Below are positions 52,862 through 61,897 of a stretch of 64,000 nucleotides of DNA, piece after piece; position 1 is the stretch's first letter; every line of letters starts with the position of its first letter. Origin of the DNA: Marinifilum breve (GTDB taxonomy: Bacteria; Bacteroidota; Bacteroidia; Bacteroidales; Marinifilaceae). The stretch is from positions 496,001-560,000 of the forward strand of contig NZ_QFLI01000002.1 in the NCBI RefSeq assembly GCF_003202155.1. Direction: 5' to 3'. Position numbers and translations under genes: made by a program. Below the pieces are notes generated by a model. That model ran no database searches and had not been told where the DNA came from. It saw nothing but the letters and a program-made list of their open reading frames with translations.

Positions 52862-53224
52862 TTCACCCCTACACCATCAAATATGTTTTAGGTCTAAATA
52901 AAAATGCAGTTCCCTTAGCATTTTTTATACCAAACCTGAAAAACAACTACTAGCCACCATTCTAAGCAAGTAAATATTATTTAGAATTATTCTATCAATG
53001 TCCGATTCCGTTACATCACCGTCCGTTATTGAACTTATAAGACCTACAAGTCTTTATTTACTTTACAATAACATTATAAACTCATCCAAACAAATAAAAG
53101 GTATAATTAATTGGAACCGGATATTTAAAACTGTTTTAACAAGTTTTTAACTTTCATCCTCCTTATTATTAGAATTGATCAAAATAAAACCATTATCTTG
53201 TATATCAAACTAAGACATACACCT
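52862..53224. other. Intergenic region between divergent genes
   Basis: This 363-bp AT-rich stretch has no gene. TTATACC (52925-52931) and GGTATAA (53100-53106) occur in it but are far apart and lack the rest of the double-hairpin element. Short GC-richer patches TGTCCGATTCCG and ACCGTCCG near 53000 are near-repeats. TAACTTTC at about 53148 and TATCTTG near 53193 are weak -7 candidates for the following gene. Confidence 0.35.
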
Positions 53225-53938
53225 ATGAAGAATCTATTATTATCCTGCCTTTTTATGATTGCCATATCATTATCGGCTTGCAAAAATGAAAAACAAAGCA
53301 AATCGGTTGATGTCCCTGATGGGAAAGAAAAAATAACAGTAACAGAATTGATTGATGGCAACACATACTCATATATCAAAGGAAAAAATGAGAATGGTGA
53401 AATTTGGGTTGCAATCAGAAAACAGCCAATTGAAATTGGCAAAACCTATTTTTACAAAGATGCATTACCAATGAAAGATTTTCACAGTAAGGAATTAAAT
53501 CGAACCTTCCCCTTAATCTATTTCTTAAATTCCATCTCATCTAAGACTGCGAATAAAGCAAGTATTTCCCATGGGTCACAAATGAAAAAACCAACTGCTG
53601 TTAAAGTTGAAGTAGATATCAAGGCCAACAAAGATTTCACTAATATTGAAACGATATACAAAAAGAAAGATCAACTGGTCAATTCAATTATTAAAGTAAA
53701 AGGAAAAGTAACCAAATTCAACAAGAATATATTAAACATAAATTGGATTCATATCCAAGATGGAACAGAACACAATGGAAATTTTGATTTAACAATCACC
53801 TCAACCCAAACAGTTAGCGTTGGCGAAATAATTGAATTCAAAGGCGTTTTAATTACCAATAAAGATTTTGGAGCCGGATACAAGTATGATGTACTTTTAG
53901 AAAAAGCAGAAAAATTAAATAACACAAAATCTCAATAA
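53225..53938 (+). CDS. Lipoprotein with OB-fold domain
   Basis: The start is ATG 53225 (MKNLLLSCLFM); an upstream ORF start at 53198 would spoil the signal peptide. The 237-residue product has a lipobox LSAC (Cys19). Its C-terminal domain (about 155-230), with VKGKVTKFNKNIL, NWIHIQDGTEHNGNFDLTIT and GVLITNKDFGAGYKYDVLLE, is an OB-fold of the type seen in secreted nucleotide-binding proteins. The N-terminal part (35-95) resembles another beta-domain (GNTYSYIKGKNENGEIWVAI). It is probably on the periplasmic face of the outer membrane. It is followed by a strong terminator. Confidence 0.7.
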   Translation: MKNLLLSCLFMIAISLSACKNEKQSKSVDVPDGKEKITVTELIDGNTYSYIKGKNENGEIWVAIRKQPIEIGKTYFYKDALPMKDFHSKELNRTFPLIYFLNSISSKTANKASISHGSQMKKPTAVKVEVDIKANKDFTNIETIYKKKDQLVNSIIKVKGKVTKFNKNILNINWIHIQDGTEHNGNFDLTITSTQTVSVGEIIEFKGVLITNKDFGAGYKYDVLLEKAEKLNNTKSQ

Positions 53939-54032
53939 ATTTTATAATAAACTTTTGACTATTTAATTTATTTTATATAATTTTATTAGTAATCTCAATT
54001 ACTACATACAACATTACTTTTTACCCACTATG

Positions 54033-54057
54033 AAAAAACGGCTTCGGTCGTTTTTTT
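54033..54057 (+). terminator. Terminator after the OB-fold lipoprotein gene
   Basis: AAAAAACGGC and GTCGTTTTTTT flank a TTCG tetraloop, giving a classic intrinsic terminator, also symmetric enough to work on the minus strand. Confidence 0.9.
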
Positions 54058-54130
54058 GTTACATTATCGCATACAATCGCTCTAAAACATACCATAACAA
54101 TTTCAATTAAAGATCGTTTTATTAATTTTA

Positions 54131-56347
54131 ATGCTGATTCAAAACGAAATTATGCAAAAATATCAGCGAATTCAACACATACCTTTTATACTTACTCTTC
54201 TCACCATAGTGAATATGCTAAGTTGTAAATCAGACAACAATTTAATCTACAAGTCCAATCAATTTAGCATCTACCCAAACCGTGTTGAACAGAGCGAATT
54301 CATTGCTATTGCCGAAAATAAAAAGGAAATCAACTCCTCATACCCATATGTACAAAACAACAAGTGGAAACTAAAACGCAGTTTGTTTCAATATCCTGCA
54401 TACCAATCGAATCATGAAATTTTAAATGCGACATACAACTTATCATTAGAGGAAATAGATCGAAAAATTCTAAACGACAGCATCTTCTCCCGAGAAAACA
54501 TCACAAGTACCAACTTAGGATATTCTGGCATGCTATCACTGGCAATACTTCATCCTAAAGCATGTCAAAATAGCCTAATGCAAAGGGTAAAGAACGACAG
54601 AATCGTTCAAGATCCAGGAACTGGAGGCTCCTGGCCCATTAGTTCAGATCGCTTGATATGGGCTACAGCCGCTTGGGATATTTACAAAGTAACTGGCGAT
54701 ACCGATTGGCTTCGAAGAATCTACTTTATTATAAAAAACAGCATCGACGATGACATCAATTTAATATGGGATTATCATTCTCATCTTTTCAAAGGAGAAG
54801 CCTCATTCCTGAATCGTCAGGAACAATCCTATCCCCAATGGATGACTCCTACCGATATATATGAAACCTATTCCTTATCCAACCAAGTAGTTCACTACAA
54901 GGCTTTGCAAATTCTTATCGAAATCGGAAACCTCCTTAGCAAGGATACACAAAAATACAATCACATCTCTGAGGCATTAAAAAAGAGCATCAACAGCAAT
55001 TTTAAAATCGAAAACAAAAAATACCTTGGCCTATTTCGATACAACAAAAACAATTTAATATCTCATCATTCCGATCCACTTGGCGAATCCCTTGCCAACA
55101 TTTGGAACATCAAAGAGAATTCAGTTGAGAACATTCCAATACATCAGTTTGGAGTTGCTTGCTTCCATCCTCAAATTCCAAACGCAGCCAACTACCACAA
55201 CAACAGCATTTGGCCTTTTATTCAGGCAACCTGGAATTGGGCAGCAGCTGAAAACAAAAACACAAAAGCAGTACTTTGGGGACTTGCATCTTCAATTAGA
55301 TCAACAGCATTATTCTTAACCAACAAAAGAAGTTTTTTAATTGAGAATGGAGATTTCCAGCACACAACAAACGATTCTTATTCAAACCTTTTAAGTGCCT
55401 CTGCAAGCATCTCCAATTTTCTTCATGTTCTAATGGGAATCAATCTCACAACAGAAGAATTGGAATTTAAACCAGTTATTCCGCGAGAATTCAAAGGAAA
55501 ACAAGTACTAAGCAACCTCAAATACAACAAGGCAATCCTTCATATTGAAATACTCGGATTTGGAAATAAGATTAGTTCTTTCACATTTGATGGCACGCCT
55601 TACAAAAGAGCCGTTGTGCCTAAAAACATCGAAGGGCATCACAAAATTGTGATTAAAATGAACAACGAAATCCCAATTGATGAAAAAATAAATGCAGTTG
55701 AGCATTCCTATTCACCAGAAACTCCAAGCTTATCTTATACAAACAATCAATTAAAGTGGAATAAAACCAACAATGCTACCCATTATAAGGTTTATCAAAA
55801 CGGAGAACTTTTACTCGAAACAAAAGACAACTATATGGTTGAAGTTAACTTCTCCCAACCTGTTGAATTTTGCGTACAAGCGGTAGATAGCTTAAATCAA
55901 CACTCCTTTCTTTCCAAACCAGTTCTTCTTTATGAAAGTAGATATGAAAAATTCCTGGAAGCGGAAGCTTTTCAAAGCAAAAGAAAATCACCATATATCG
56001 TTTTAAAGAAGACGGATAAAGAACCATACTATTTTCAGGTTAAAGCGACTCGAAATGGAAAGTATAAGCTGAGCTTCTTATATGCAAATGGGAATGGTGA
56101 TATCAAAACCGGAGACAAATGTGCCAGTAGAAGTCTCTGGCAAAATAACGGATACATAGGTTCAATTGTTTTCCCTCAAAGAGGAAAAGGAAAGTGGAAT
56201 GATTACGGCTACTCCAATTCTTTTTATGTGGATCTTAAAAAAGGTCATAACTTTTTCAAAATTAGTTTCGAAGAGTTCAACAACAACATGAATGGTGAAC
56301 GCAATGATGTTCGCATAGATAAAATTAGATTATTGAGATTGGACTAA
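54131..56347 (+). CDS. Six-hairpin glycosidase-like lipoprotein with Fn3-like and CBM-like domains
   Basis: The 738-residue protein has a lipobox MLSC (near residue 32) after a long N-terminal region; an alternative ATG at 54152 is possible. The core (about 100-450) has (alpha/alpha)6-barrel glycosidase features: DPGTGGSWPISSDRLIWATA, DWLRRIYFIIKNSIDDD, GEASFLNRQEQSYPQWM, FRYNKNN and NSIWPFIQATWNWAAA. An Fn3-like segment follows (SYTNNQLKWNKTNNATHYKVY), then a C-terminal carbohydrate-binding-type beta-sandwich (from about 610: FLEAEAFQSKR to IDKIRLLRLD). Family and substrate cannot be fixed by eye (GH37/GH63/GH78-like barrels are related). It is likely an outer-membrane or surface enzyme. It is transcribed with the acetyltransferase gene 4 bp downstream. 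Confidence 0.6.
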   Translation: MLIQNEIMQKYQRIQHIPFILTLLTIVNMLSCKSDNNLIYKSNQFSIYPNRVEQSEFIAIAENKKEINSSYPYVQNNKWKLKRSLFQYPAYQSNHEILNATYNLSLEEIDRKILNDSIFSRENITSTNLGYSGMLSLAILHPKACQNSLMQRVKNDRIVQDPGTGGSWPISSDRLIWATAAWDIYKVTGDTDWLRRIYFIIKNSIDDDINLIWDYHSHLFKGEASFLNRQEQSYPQWMTPTDIYETYSLSNQVVHYKALQILIEIGNLLSKDTQKYNHISEALKKSINSNFKIENKKYLGLFRYNKNNLISHHSDPLGESLANIWNIKENSVENIPIHQFGVACFHPQIPNAANYHNNSIWPFIQATWNWAAAENKNTKAVLWGLASSIRSTALFLTNKRSFLIENGDFQHTTNDSYSNLLSASASISNFLHVLMGINLTTEELEFKPVIPREFKGKQVLSNLKYNKAILHIEILGFGNKISSFTFDGTPYKRAVVPKNIEGHHKIVIKMNNEIPIDEKINAVEHSYSPETPSLSYTNNQLKWNKTNNATHYKVYQNGELLLETKDNYMVEVNFSQPVEFCVQAVDSLNQHSFLSKPVLLYESRYEKFLEAEAFQSKRKSPYIVLKKTDKEPYYFQVKATRNGKYKLSFLYANGNGDIKTGDKCASRSLWQNNGYIGSIVFPQRGKGKWNDYGYSNSFYVDLKKGHNFFKISFEEFNNNMNGERNDVRIDKIRLLRLD

Positions 56348-56351
56348 TTTA

Positions 56352-56864
56352 ATGAGAATCATGAAAGTGGTGATAGAAACAGAGCGATTACAATTAAGAG
56401 AGTTTTCTCTTAAAGATGCTCAAAGTATGTTTGATTTAAACTCCGACCCTGAGGTGATTAAATATACTGGTGATCCTCCATTCGAATCTGTCGAGCAAGC
56501 CAAATCATTTCTTCAGAACTATGACGATTACAAAAAGAATGGCTTTGGCAGATGGGCAATGATCACAAAAGAAGAAAAGGAGTTCATTGGCTGGTGCGGA
56601 TTAAAGCTAAACGAAGAAAACCTCATCGATCTTGGCTTTAGAGTCTTCAGGAAACATTGGAACAACGGTTACGCCAGCGAAGCAGCAAAAGCATGCTTGA
56701 CCTATGGTTTTGAAACATTAGGGTTCAATCAAATCATAGGAAGAGTCATTTCTGAAAACACAGCTTCCATAAAAGTTCTCGAAAAACTAGGAATGCAATA
56801 CTGGAAAAGTGATACATGCCACGGATTTGACAATGCCAGATACTACCGAATAATCAAAACATAA
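56352..56864 (+). CDS. GNAT family N-acetyltransferase (RimJ/RimL-like)
   Basis: The 170-residue protein has the RimJ/RimL-type N-terminus (ETERLQLREFSLKDAQSMFDLNSDPEV), the middle strand FIGWCGLKLNEENLIDLGFRV, acetyl-CoA loop RKHWNNGYASEAAKACLTYGF, and the C-terminal IGRVISENTASIKVLEKLGM. These are standard for GNAT enzymes that acetylate protein N-termini or small amines. It starts 4 bp after the glycosidase-like gene. An alternative start three codons later (ATG 56361) is possible. Confidence 0.88.
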   Translation: MRIMKVVIETERLQLREFSLKDAQSMFDLNSDPEVIKYTGDPPFESVEQAKSFLQNYDDYKKNGFGRWAMITKEEKEFIGWCGLKLNEENLIDLGFRVFRKHWNNGYASEAAKACLTYGFETLGFNQIIGRVISENTASIKVLEKLGMQYWKSDTCHGFDNARYYRIIKT

Positions 56865-56875
56865 GCCGCTATTAT

Positions 56876-56910
56876 AAAAATATCCCTGCAAATTAAAACT
56901 CGCAGGGATA
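56876..56910 (-). terminator. Terminator at the end of the 57-64 kb minus-strand genes
   Basis: TATCCCTGC and GCAGGGATA (56881-56910) form a stem with a T-tail on the minus strand (TATTTTTATAAT). It is about 150 bp after the zinc-ribbon gene stop and 12 bp after the convergent acetyltransferase gene. Confidence 0.75.
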
Positions 56911-57061
56911 ACATCGATTAGTTAGTTTAGTGGTTAGCTGAACTCACACTTAATTTGTCCCTTTACAAAACAACATATTTTTCAATGTAAAGCAAGTTAA
57001 TATTGCCCCAATTAAGGTTAATCTAAGTTAATTCAACTAACTTCCATTTAAAGCGTGAAAT

Positions 57062-57280
57062 CTAGTCACACTCTCCCAAAAACCAAGATATATGCGTACA
57101 GTTCGCACACACAAGACAAGTGGCAGAAGGATTTGTCCAATCAAAATTAAAGAAAGAAGCTACAGCAGTATTCAACTGCGCTTCTCGCTCATAAAATAAT
57201 TCTTCTCCACATATCGGACATTTCAATAGATGTCCCTTTACCTCCACTTTTTGTGGTTCTGGCTCTGAAAATAATCCCAT
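57062..57280 (-). CDS. Small zinc-ribbon protein
   Basis: The 72-residue protein has CPICGEELFYERE (first Cys pair) and CLVCANCTHISWFLG (second group), with four to five cysteines in the spacing of a zinc ribbon. A Phe/Asn segment (VASFFNFDWTNPSA) lies between the two groups. There is no signal peptide. Proteins of this type are widespread in Bacteroidota without assigned function; nucleic-acid or protein binding is possible. Confidence 0.7.
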   Translation of the reverse strand: MGLFSEPEPQKVEVKGHLLKCPICGEELFYEREAQLNTAVASFFNFDWTNPSATCLVCANCTHISWFLGECD

Positions 57281-57321
57281 TTTAAAAAAAAATTTATTCC
57301 TATTATAGCATTAAGCATTAT

Positions 57322-58407
57322 TTATTTTCTCATACTATGTATCGCATACTCCAACACCTTATCCGTACCCTTTTGCAATTCCGACCATTTATTCTTTATT
57401 AACGTATCAGGTACAACCCCAACATCCTCAAGCACATTATCATTCCAATCATTTGTTTTTCGTTCTGATAATCGATACTCCCAACCATTAGGAAGCTTTC
57501 CTACATGTGTATCGGCAAAAACGCCGGAGGTAGTATCACCAACAAGCCTCACCTGAGGCAATGTTTTCATCATAAGCGTAAACAATTCAGCAGCACTTTG
57601 AGTATTTTGATTGGTCAACAGCACAATTTCCTGATTTTTATATCCACTATCCTCACTAGGATTCAACACCCAATAATCTGCATCCTGATATTGATTGATT
57701 CCATCAGGATTTCGCAAGCGTGAAACAGCATACCTGCGTTCCTCTTTCGCAAAGTGTTCAGCCAATTCCTTTACAGGACCAGAATAACCTCCAATATTAT
57801 CACGAACATCAACTACATAAGCCTTGGCATTCTTATATTTATTCAGAAAAGCATTGATCGACTCATGAACCTGATCAGATCGATTACTCATTTCAGTCAT
57901 ATGAATGTAGGCAATCGAATCTCTCAACCATCCAGTGGTAAAAACATCTCGAATACCCATTGGCGGCATAAAAGAATACAATCTCAAAGAGTTTTCTGAT
58001 TCCTCCAGGTAATGATCCTTTATTACATCCAATGAGAAATCCTTTGTTGGCATGCGAAAATCAAAAGACAACAAATCGAAATAATTTAAAGACGGCAGAT
58101 CAAAACCCGAAAAGTAGATTTCATTAAAGCGATAGATATAACAATGCTTATCGTCCAGCTTTTGCAGCACCTCTCGAAAGATTTCAAAAAGCTCATCATC
58201 ACTTGTGTTCTTATCAACCAATTTTGAATAATGCTCATACTCCTTCTCCCAATCGACCTGCTTTACTTCAAAAAGAGCATACCTTTCCTTATAAACCTTA
58301 AAGAAATACTCAAAGCTCTCCACAGTTTTTCCTTTCTCTCTCCCCAAGTAAAACCACGATCCCATAAGAATCAATAGAACAAGCACAGTTACAATTCTCT
58401 TTTTCAC
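57322..58407 (-). CDS. S41 family peptidase (CtpA/tail-specific protease type)
   Basis: The 361-residue protein has one N-terminal membrane helix or signal (residues 5-22). Its S41 core has SIAYIHMTEMSNRS, KAYVVDVRDNIGGYSGPVKELAEHF, the nucleophile region LTNQNTQSAAELFTLMM (Ser in TQSAAE) and VRLVGDTTSGVFADTHVGKLPNGW. No PDZ domain is visible. It would cleave peptides or protein tails in the periplasm. It is 47 bp downstream of the alpha/beta hydrolase gene. Confidence 0.85.
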   Translation of the reverse strand: MKKRIVTVLVLLILMGSWFYLGREKGKTVESFEYFFKVYKERYALFEVKQVDWEKEYEHYSKLVDKNTSDDELFEIFREVLQKLDDKHCYIYRFNEIYFSGFDLPSLNYFDLLSFDFRMPTKDFSLDVIKDHYLEESENSLRLYSFMPPMGIRDVFTTGWLRDSIAYIHMTEMSNRSDQVHESINAFLNKYKNAKAYVVDVRDNIGGYSGPVKELAEHFAKEERRYAVSRLRNPDGINQYQDADYWVLNPSEDSGYKNQEIVLLTNQNTQSAAELFTLMMKTLPQVRLVGDTTSGVFADTHVGKLPNGWEYRLSERKTNDWNDNVLEDVGVVPDTLIKNKWSELQKGTDKVLEYAIHSMRK

Positions 58408-58454
58408 GACTTTAACCTTTAGATTACAAGCGAAATAAGCATTTTACCAATTGA

Positions 58455-59321
58455 TTACTGTAAACTTTTTATAATCACCTTTGCCAATTCCATGCGTTTG
58501 TCCGAAAAGGAATGATCGCATGCATGAAGCACATGAATATTCACATCGGCAATATCCTTATGATGCTCCTTAAATGCCATTTCCAACTCCTTGCTACTAA
58601 AAATATGAAAGCTGACATTGGAGTGTAAAGCTGTTTCCAAACTCATCTCTTGATTGAATATGATTTCATTCACAAAATCAGCTCCCGAACTCAGCTTAAT
58701 ACATGGTCTTTTTTCCACATTCGAAATGTATTGATTCAATTCCTCCTCCGATTTTGATTGCAAAGCATTATAAGCATCCCATGGATCTATGGAAATGATC
58801 GTATTTAATCCTTCAATTTCTTTTCCTCCCAATATGGCAATATCAGCTCCCATACTATGTCCACAAAGACTAATTTTACTGGTATCTATTCTAAAGTATT
58901 TCGCATTTCTCTTTAGATATATCACCAAAGACTTAATATCCTCTATGGAATTCTTGTAATTAAATACCCCTTCGTTACCCCATGTACCCGAGTAAGAAAA
59001 GAACACTGTATTATATCCCTGTCTTCTTAAGAATTGACCAGTTTCTTCATTCTTTTCAAATCCTGGGTTACCATGAAGAAAAATCACTGTAGGTTTTGCA
59101 TTCGATCCATGAGCCATTAAAACTCTACCTACCAATTTATGATCTCCAGATCGAAATAAGATCGGCAAGCTCTTTGGCATCTCATTTTTGCTTTTCACAA
59201 CAGGATCATGATCCAACAAAACAATCTCATCACTACTCTTTTTAATCTCCTTTGCATCCTGTTTGCAACTAACAAACAATACGATAACTAGTAGGTGAGC
59301 AACAAATAATTTCATATTCAT
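58455..59321 (-). CDS. Alpha/beta-hydrolase lipoprotein
   Basis: The 288-residue protein has lipobox VSC (Cys19, in VLFVSCKQ). The hydrolase fold has the oxyanion HGNPGFEKNEE, the nucleophile elbow CGHSMGADIA, and a C-terminal DHSFSDKR that supplies the likely catalytic His. Asp candidates precede it. It is comparable with dienelactone hydrolase or prolyl-oligopeptidase-like small esterases. The substrate is unknown, with action in the periplasm. Confidence 0.8.
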   Translation of the reverse strand: MNMKLFVAHLLVIVLFVSCKQDAKEIKKSSDEIVLLDHDPVVKSKNEMPKSLPILFRSGDHKLVGRVLMAHGSNAKPTVIFLHGNPGFEKNEETGQFLRRQGYNTVFFSYSGTWGNEGVFNYKNSIEDIKSLVIYLKRNAKYFRIDTSKISLCGHSMGADIAILGGKEIEGLNTIISIDPWDAYNALQSKSEEELNQYISNVEKRPCIKLSSGADFVNEIIFNQEMSLETALHSNVSFHIFSSKELEMAFKEHHKDIADVNIHVLHACDHSFSDKRMELAKVIIKSLQ

Positions 59322-59342
59322 AGGTATGGGTTTTAGTTTCTA

Positions 59343-60437
59343 TCAATTCTTTTTGCATTCAGGATGTATCTCTGTCAATGCCTTTATTAAATGCTCCAAA
59401 GGAATACATTCATCTTTTCGAATCCCTCTATTGTCGGCATTGATGATAATCACCAAATCCAATTCAGGAACAACACTTATAATCTGCCCTCCATTTCCCG
59501 GTATAAACCAAGAATTAAATCCATATTCCGTTTCTACCATTCGCCATTGAAAACAACTGTAAACCGTATGCTTGATTTCAATATATGGCTCAAATGTTTT
59601 TTTCATCCATTCCGATGATACCACTTGTTTGTCCTTCCATTTTCCCTGATTCAGATGCAACATACCATATTTAGCAATATCTCTCACTTTCAGCTTCAAG
59701 CCACCACTCATATCGCAAACTCCATTCTTGAAATACCAGTCATATTCTTTAATGCCCAATGGTGCAAAAAGGTTTTCATTGGCAAACTCATCAGCATTCT
59801 TCCCTGTCGCTCTTTTTATGATTTCGCCCACAATAATATTATTGGGACCACTATATGCATAAATACTGCCTGGCATGGTATCCATTGGCAACGCCAACGA
59901 CTCCTTCAACCAATCCTCCTTCTTATCCATTTGCACGCCCATATTTTGCGGATCATCAACAGCCAAAGCATGCTCATCCCATTCAAATCCAGATGCATTG
60001 GTCAACAAATGCTTGATACAAACCCTTCTTTTTAAAGAATCATCAGCTAAAACGGAATATTCCGGAAAGAAATTCAACATCTTTTCATGCTCATCCTTAA
60101 TCCTTCCTTGATCAATAGCAATACCCATTAATATGGCAGAAAAACTCTTTGTGGTTGAGGCTAAAAAATGCATCTCGTTTTCATCCCAGTCATTATAATA
60201 CTGCTCTACCAACAATTCGTTTTTGTGAAGAAGCAAAACTGAATGAACATTACCATATTTTCCTTGGCAAATATCTTCATTCACCTCCACAAATCGAGTG
60301 GTATCAAAAGCATGCTTCTCAAGTGTCGACACCATCAGACCGTCACCCTTATCAACCGGAATTCGATAAGAGCAAACCATCTTCTCTTTACATCCTGTAA
60401 AACCCAGGATAATTAGAACAACAATTAAGATTCTCAT
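59343..60437 (-). CDS. Beta-lactamase-fold serine hydrolase, lipoprotein
   Basis: I start at ATG 60437 (MRILIVVLIILGFTGCKEK), which gives a clear lipobox FTGC; a longer ORF start (60461) adds eight polar residues. The 364-residue protein has the class C/esterase SxxK motif in ASTTKSFSAILMG, a YxN-like YSGPNN and GNGGQIISV near the C-terminus, in place of the KTG motif. Such proteins are mostly esterases or DD-peptidase-like enzymes rather than drug-resistance enzymes. It lies 21 bp from the alpha/beta-hydrolase gene. Confidence 0.85.
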   Translation of the reverse strand: MRILIVVLIILGFTGCKEKMVCSYRIPVDKGDGLMVSTLEKHAFDTTRFVEVNEDICQGKYGNVHSVLLLHKNELLVEQYYNDWDENEMHFLASTTKSFSAILMGIAIDQGRIKDEHEKMLNFFPEYSVLADDSLKRRVCIKHLLTNASGFEWDEHALAVDDPQNMGVQMDKKEDWLKESLALPMDTMPGSIYAYSGPNNIIVGEIIKRATGKNADEFANENLFAPLGIKEYDWYFKNGVCDMSGGLKLKVRDIAKYGMLHLNQGKWKDKQVVSSEWMKKTFEPYIEIKHTVYSCFQWRMVETEYGFNSWFIPGNGGQIISVVPELDLVIIINADNRGIRKDECIPLEHLIKALTEIHPECKKN

Positions 60438-60487
60438 GCATTTATTATTTTTAGAAATCATTCACTTTTCAGCTTTTAAACAGATCC

Positions 60488-61090
60488 CTACTCATTAAAC
60501 TTTATCGCATCCGATTTTTTCCCTCGATAATACACAATGGCAGAGATTTGCTTACTCATGTACTTCTTTTTCATCTTTTTCGCAAACTTCATCAAATCCT
60601 GCTCAATGCTATTATTAACCAAACCTACGGTAAGCGCTGATTTCCATTTGATTCCCCCACCTATTGTTTTCACCATATCATATGACTTAACAGGTTCATT
60701 CATTACAAAGAATGGAATCCCATTAATTTTCTGAACAACTGCAAGCTTATCGTTCTCAGGTGTTTTCTCATCCGTGAATTTAATGGCAGTCATTTGTTTC
60801 CCATTCGAATACACTATAGCATCAAACTGTATATTCTCCTCGTGGTATGCTTTTACCAACTTTTTTACATACTTACTCACCTTTGTAGAAATGGATTCAT
60901 TTATCAAGCCTCCTGTGATAAAAGATCCCCACTGTATTCCTTTTCCATCACCTTTTACAATCTCATACTCTCTAACAGGTTCGGCCAACAAATAAATTTC
61001 TACTCCATTTACAGAACTTACTCTTGCTTTCTCTTGTGCATTACTACTCAACACTAGCAACAAGAATAAAATTGATAATACATTTCTCAT
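60488..61090 (-). CDS. Secreted protein with an internal tandem duplication
   Basis: The 200-residue protein has a signal peptide ending SNAQ. The mature part is two copies of one ~80-residue unit. Copy 1 (about 26-105) has VNGVEIYLLAEPVREYEIVK, GKGIQWGSF and DAIVYSNGKQMTAIKF. Copy 2 (about 118-198) has INGIPFFVMNEPVKSYDMVK, GGGIKWKSA and SAIVYYRGKKSDAIKF. Each unit is a beta-alpha arrangement with a shared (G/K)xGIxW motif and a C-terminal AIKF. I do not recognise the family. It is likely periplasmic. Confidence 0.65.
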   Translation of the reverse strand: MRNVLSILFLLLVLSSNAQEKARVSSVNGVEIYLLAEPVREYEIVKGDGKGIQWGSFITGGLINESISTKVSKYVKKLVKAYHEENIQFDAIVYSNGKQMTAIKFTDEKTPENDKLAVVQKINGIPFFVMNEPVKSYDMVKTIGGGIKWKSALTVGLVNNSIEQDLMKFAKKMKKKYMSKQISAIVYYRGKKSDAIKFNE

Positions 61091-61192
61091 TTTGGGTTTT
61101 AATTTTTTAGGTTTTTTATTTCTGGATCAATCACACTCAATCTGATCGATCTTACTTCATTGCATCTTTATATATTATATGTGTACAACAAT

Positions 61193-61852
61193 TTACTTCA
61201 CTTCAAATCGTACTGGTTTAATTTTGATTTGATCCGGCAGATTCACGAACGTACTCCTGTTCATCTCAAACACACCCTTTTTCTTTAGCTTCACACTAAA
61301 TTCCCATACCGTATTATGCACACCATTTACTACACTCGTTCTAATCGACCTGGCATTCACCTTAAAAATTTCATTCTCTTTAAGTTTAGCTGTAAGCGAT
61401 CCATTCAAACTTCCACTTAACTTGATTGTAATTTCTTCTCCCACTCTTCCTTCCTTGGGCATTTTAATTTCAAAAGACTCCTCAGGTTGTTCTATTACCT
61501 CAACAATTACTTTATTGGAAACAAACTCCCTGTCCATCATCTTTATAGTATAAGGTCCCAATACATTCTTTCCTAATTCCTTAGGCACTTCTCTTACAAA
61601 AGTTCTAAAGTCATGATTCTGATGATAGTCACCAAAGAAACCATCACTACTTTTTGTATCTCTACCTTTAAAAATATCACTATCGATTCCTTCCAATGTC
61701 AAACGTACCTTTACACTCTTACCCACTATAATGGTATCACTTAAGGCTTTCGCTTTTAAATTAACATCCCTTTGTACACATGCTACCATGCTACAGCAAA
61801 CGAGCATCAATAACAGTAAATTCAATTTATTTTTAATTCTAAACAGTTTCAT
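61193..61852 (-). CDS. Lipoprotein with BatD-like beta domain
   Basis: The 219-residue protein has lipobox MVAC (Cys25). The mature part is made of two beta-sandwich-like segments: VNLKAKALSDTIIVGKSVKVRLTLEG in pieces, then VPKELGKNVLGPYTIKM, followed by EESFEIKMPKEGRVGEEITIKLSGSL. These resemble BatD-type proteins (SVKVGEPVTL / LGPF pattern), but the length is much shorter than BatD. Function is unknown; a periplasmic protein-binding role is plausible. Confidence 0.5.
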   Translation of the reverse strand: MKLFRIKNKLNLLLLMLVCCSMVACVQRDVNLKAKALSDTIIVGKSVKVRLTLEGIDSDIFKGRDTKSSDGFFGDYHQNHDFRTFVREVPKELGKNVLGPYTIKMMDREFVSNKVIVEVIEQPEESFEIKMPKEGRVGEEITIKLSGSLNGSLTAKLKENEIFKVNARSIRTSVVNGVHNTVWEFSVKLKKKGVFEMNRSTFVNLPDQIKIKPVRFEVK

Positions 61853-61897
61853 TAGCTAATCATTCTATTTTAGTACACTTTACACAAGAAAGGATCT

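Noticed and set aside
52925-53106. Sixth copy of the double-hairpin element
   Set aside because: TTATACC and GGTATAA are present but about 170 bp apart, with no CCGAT/ATCGG pair or conserved loop between them.
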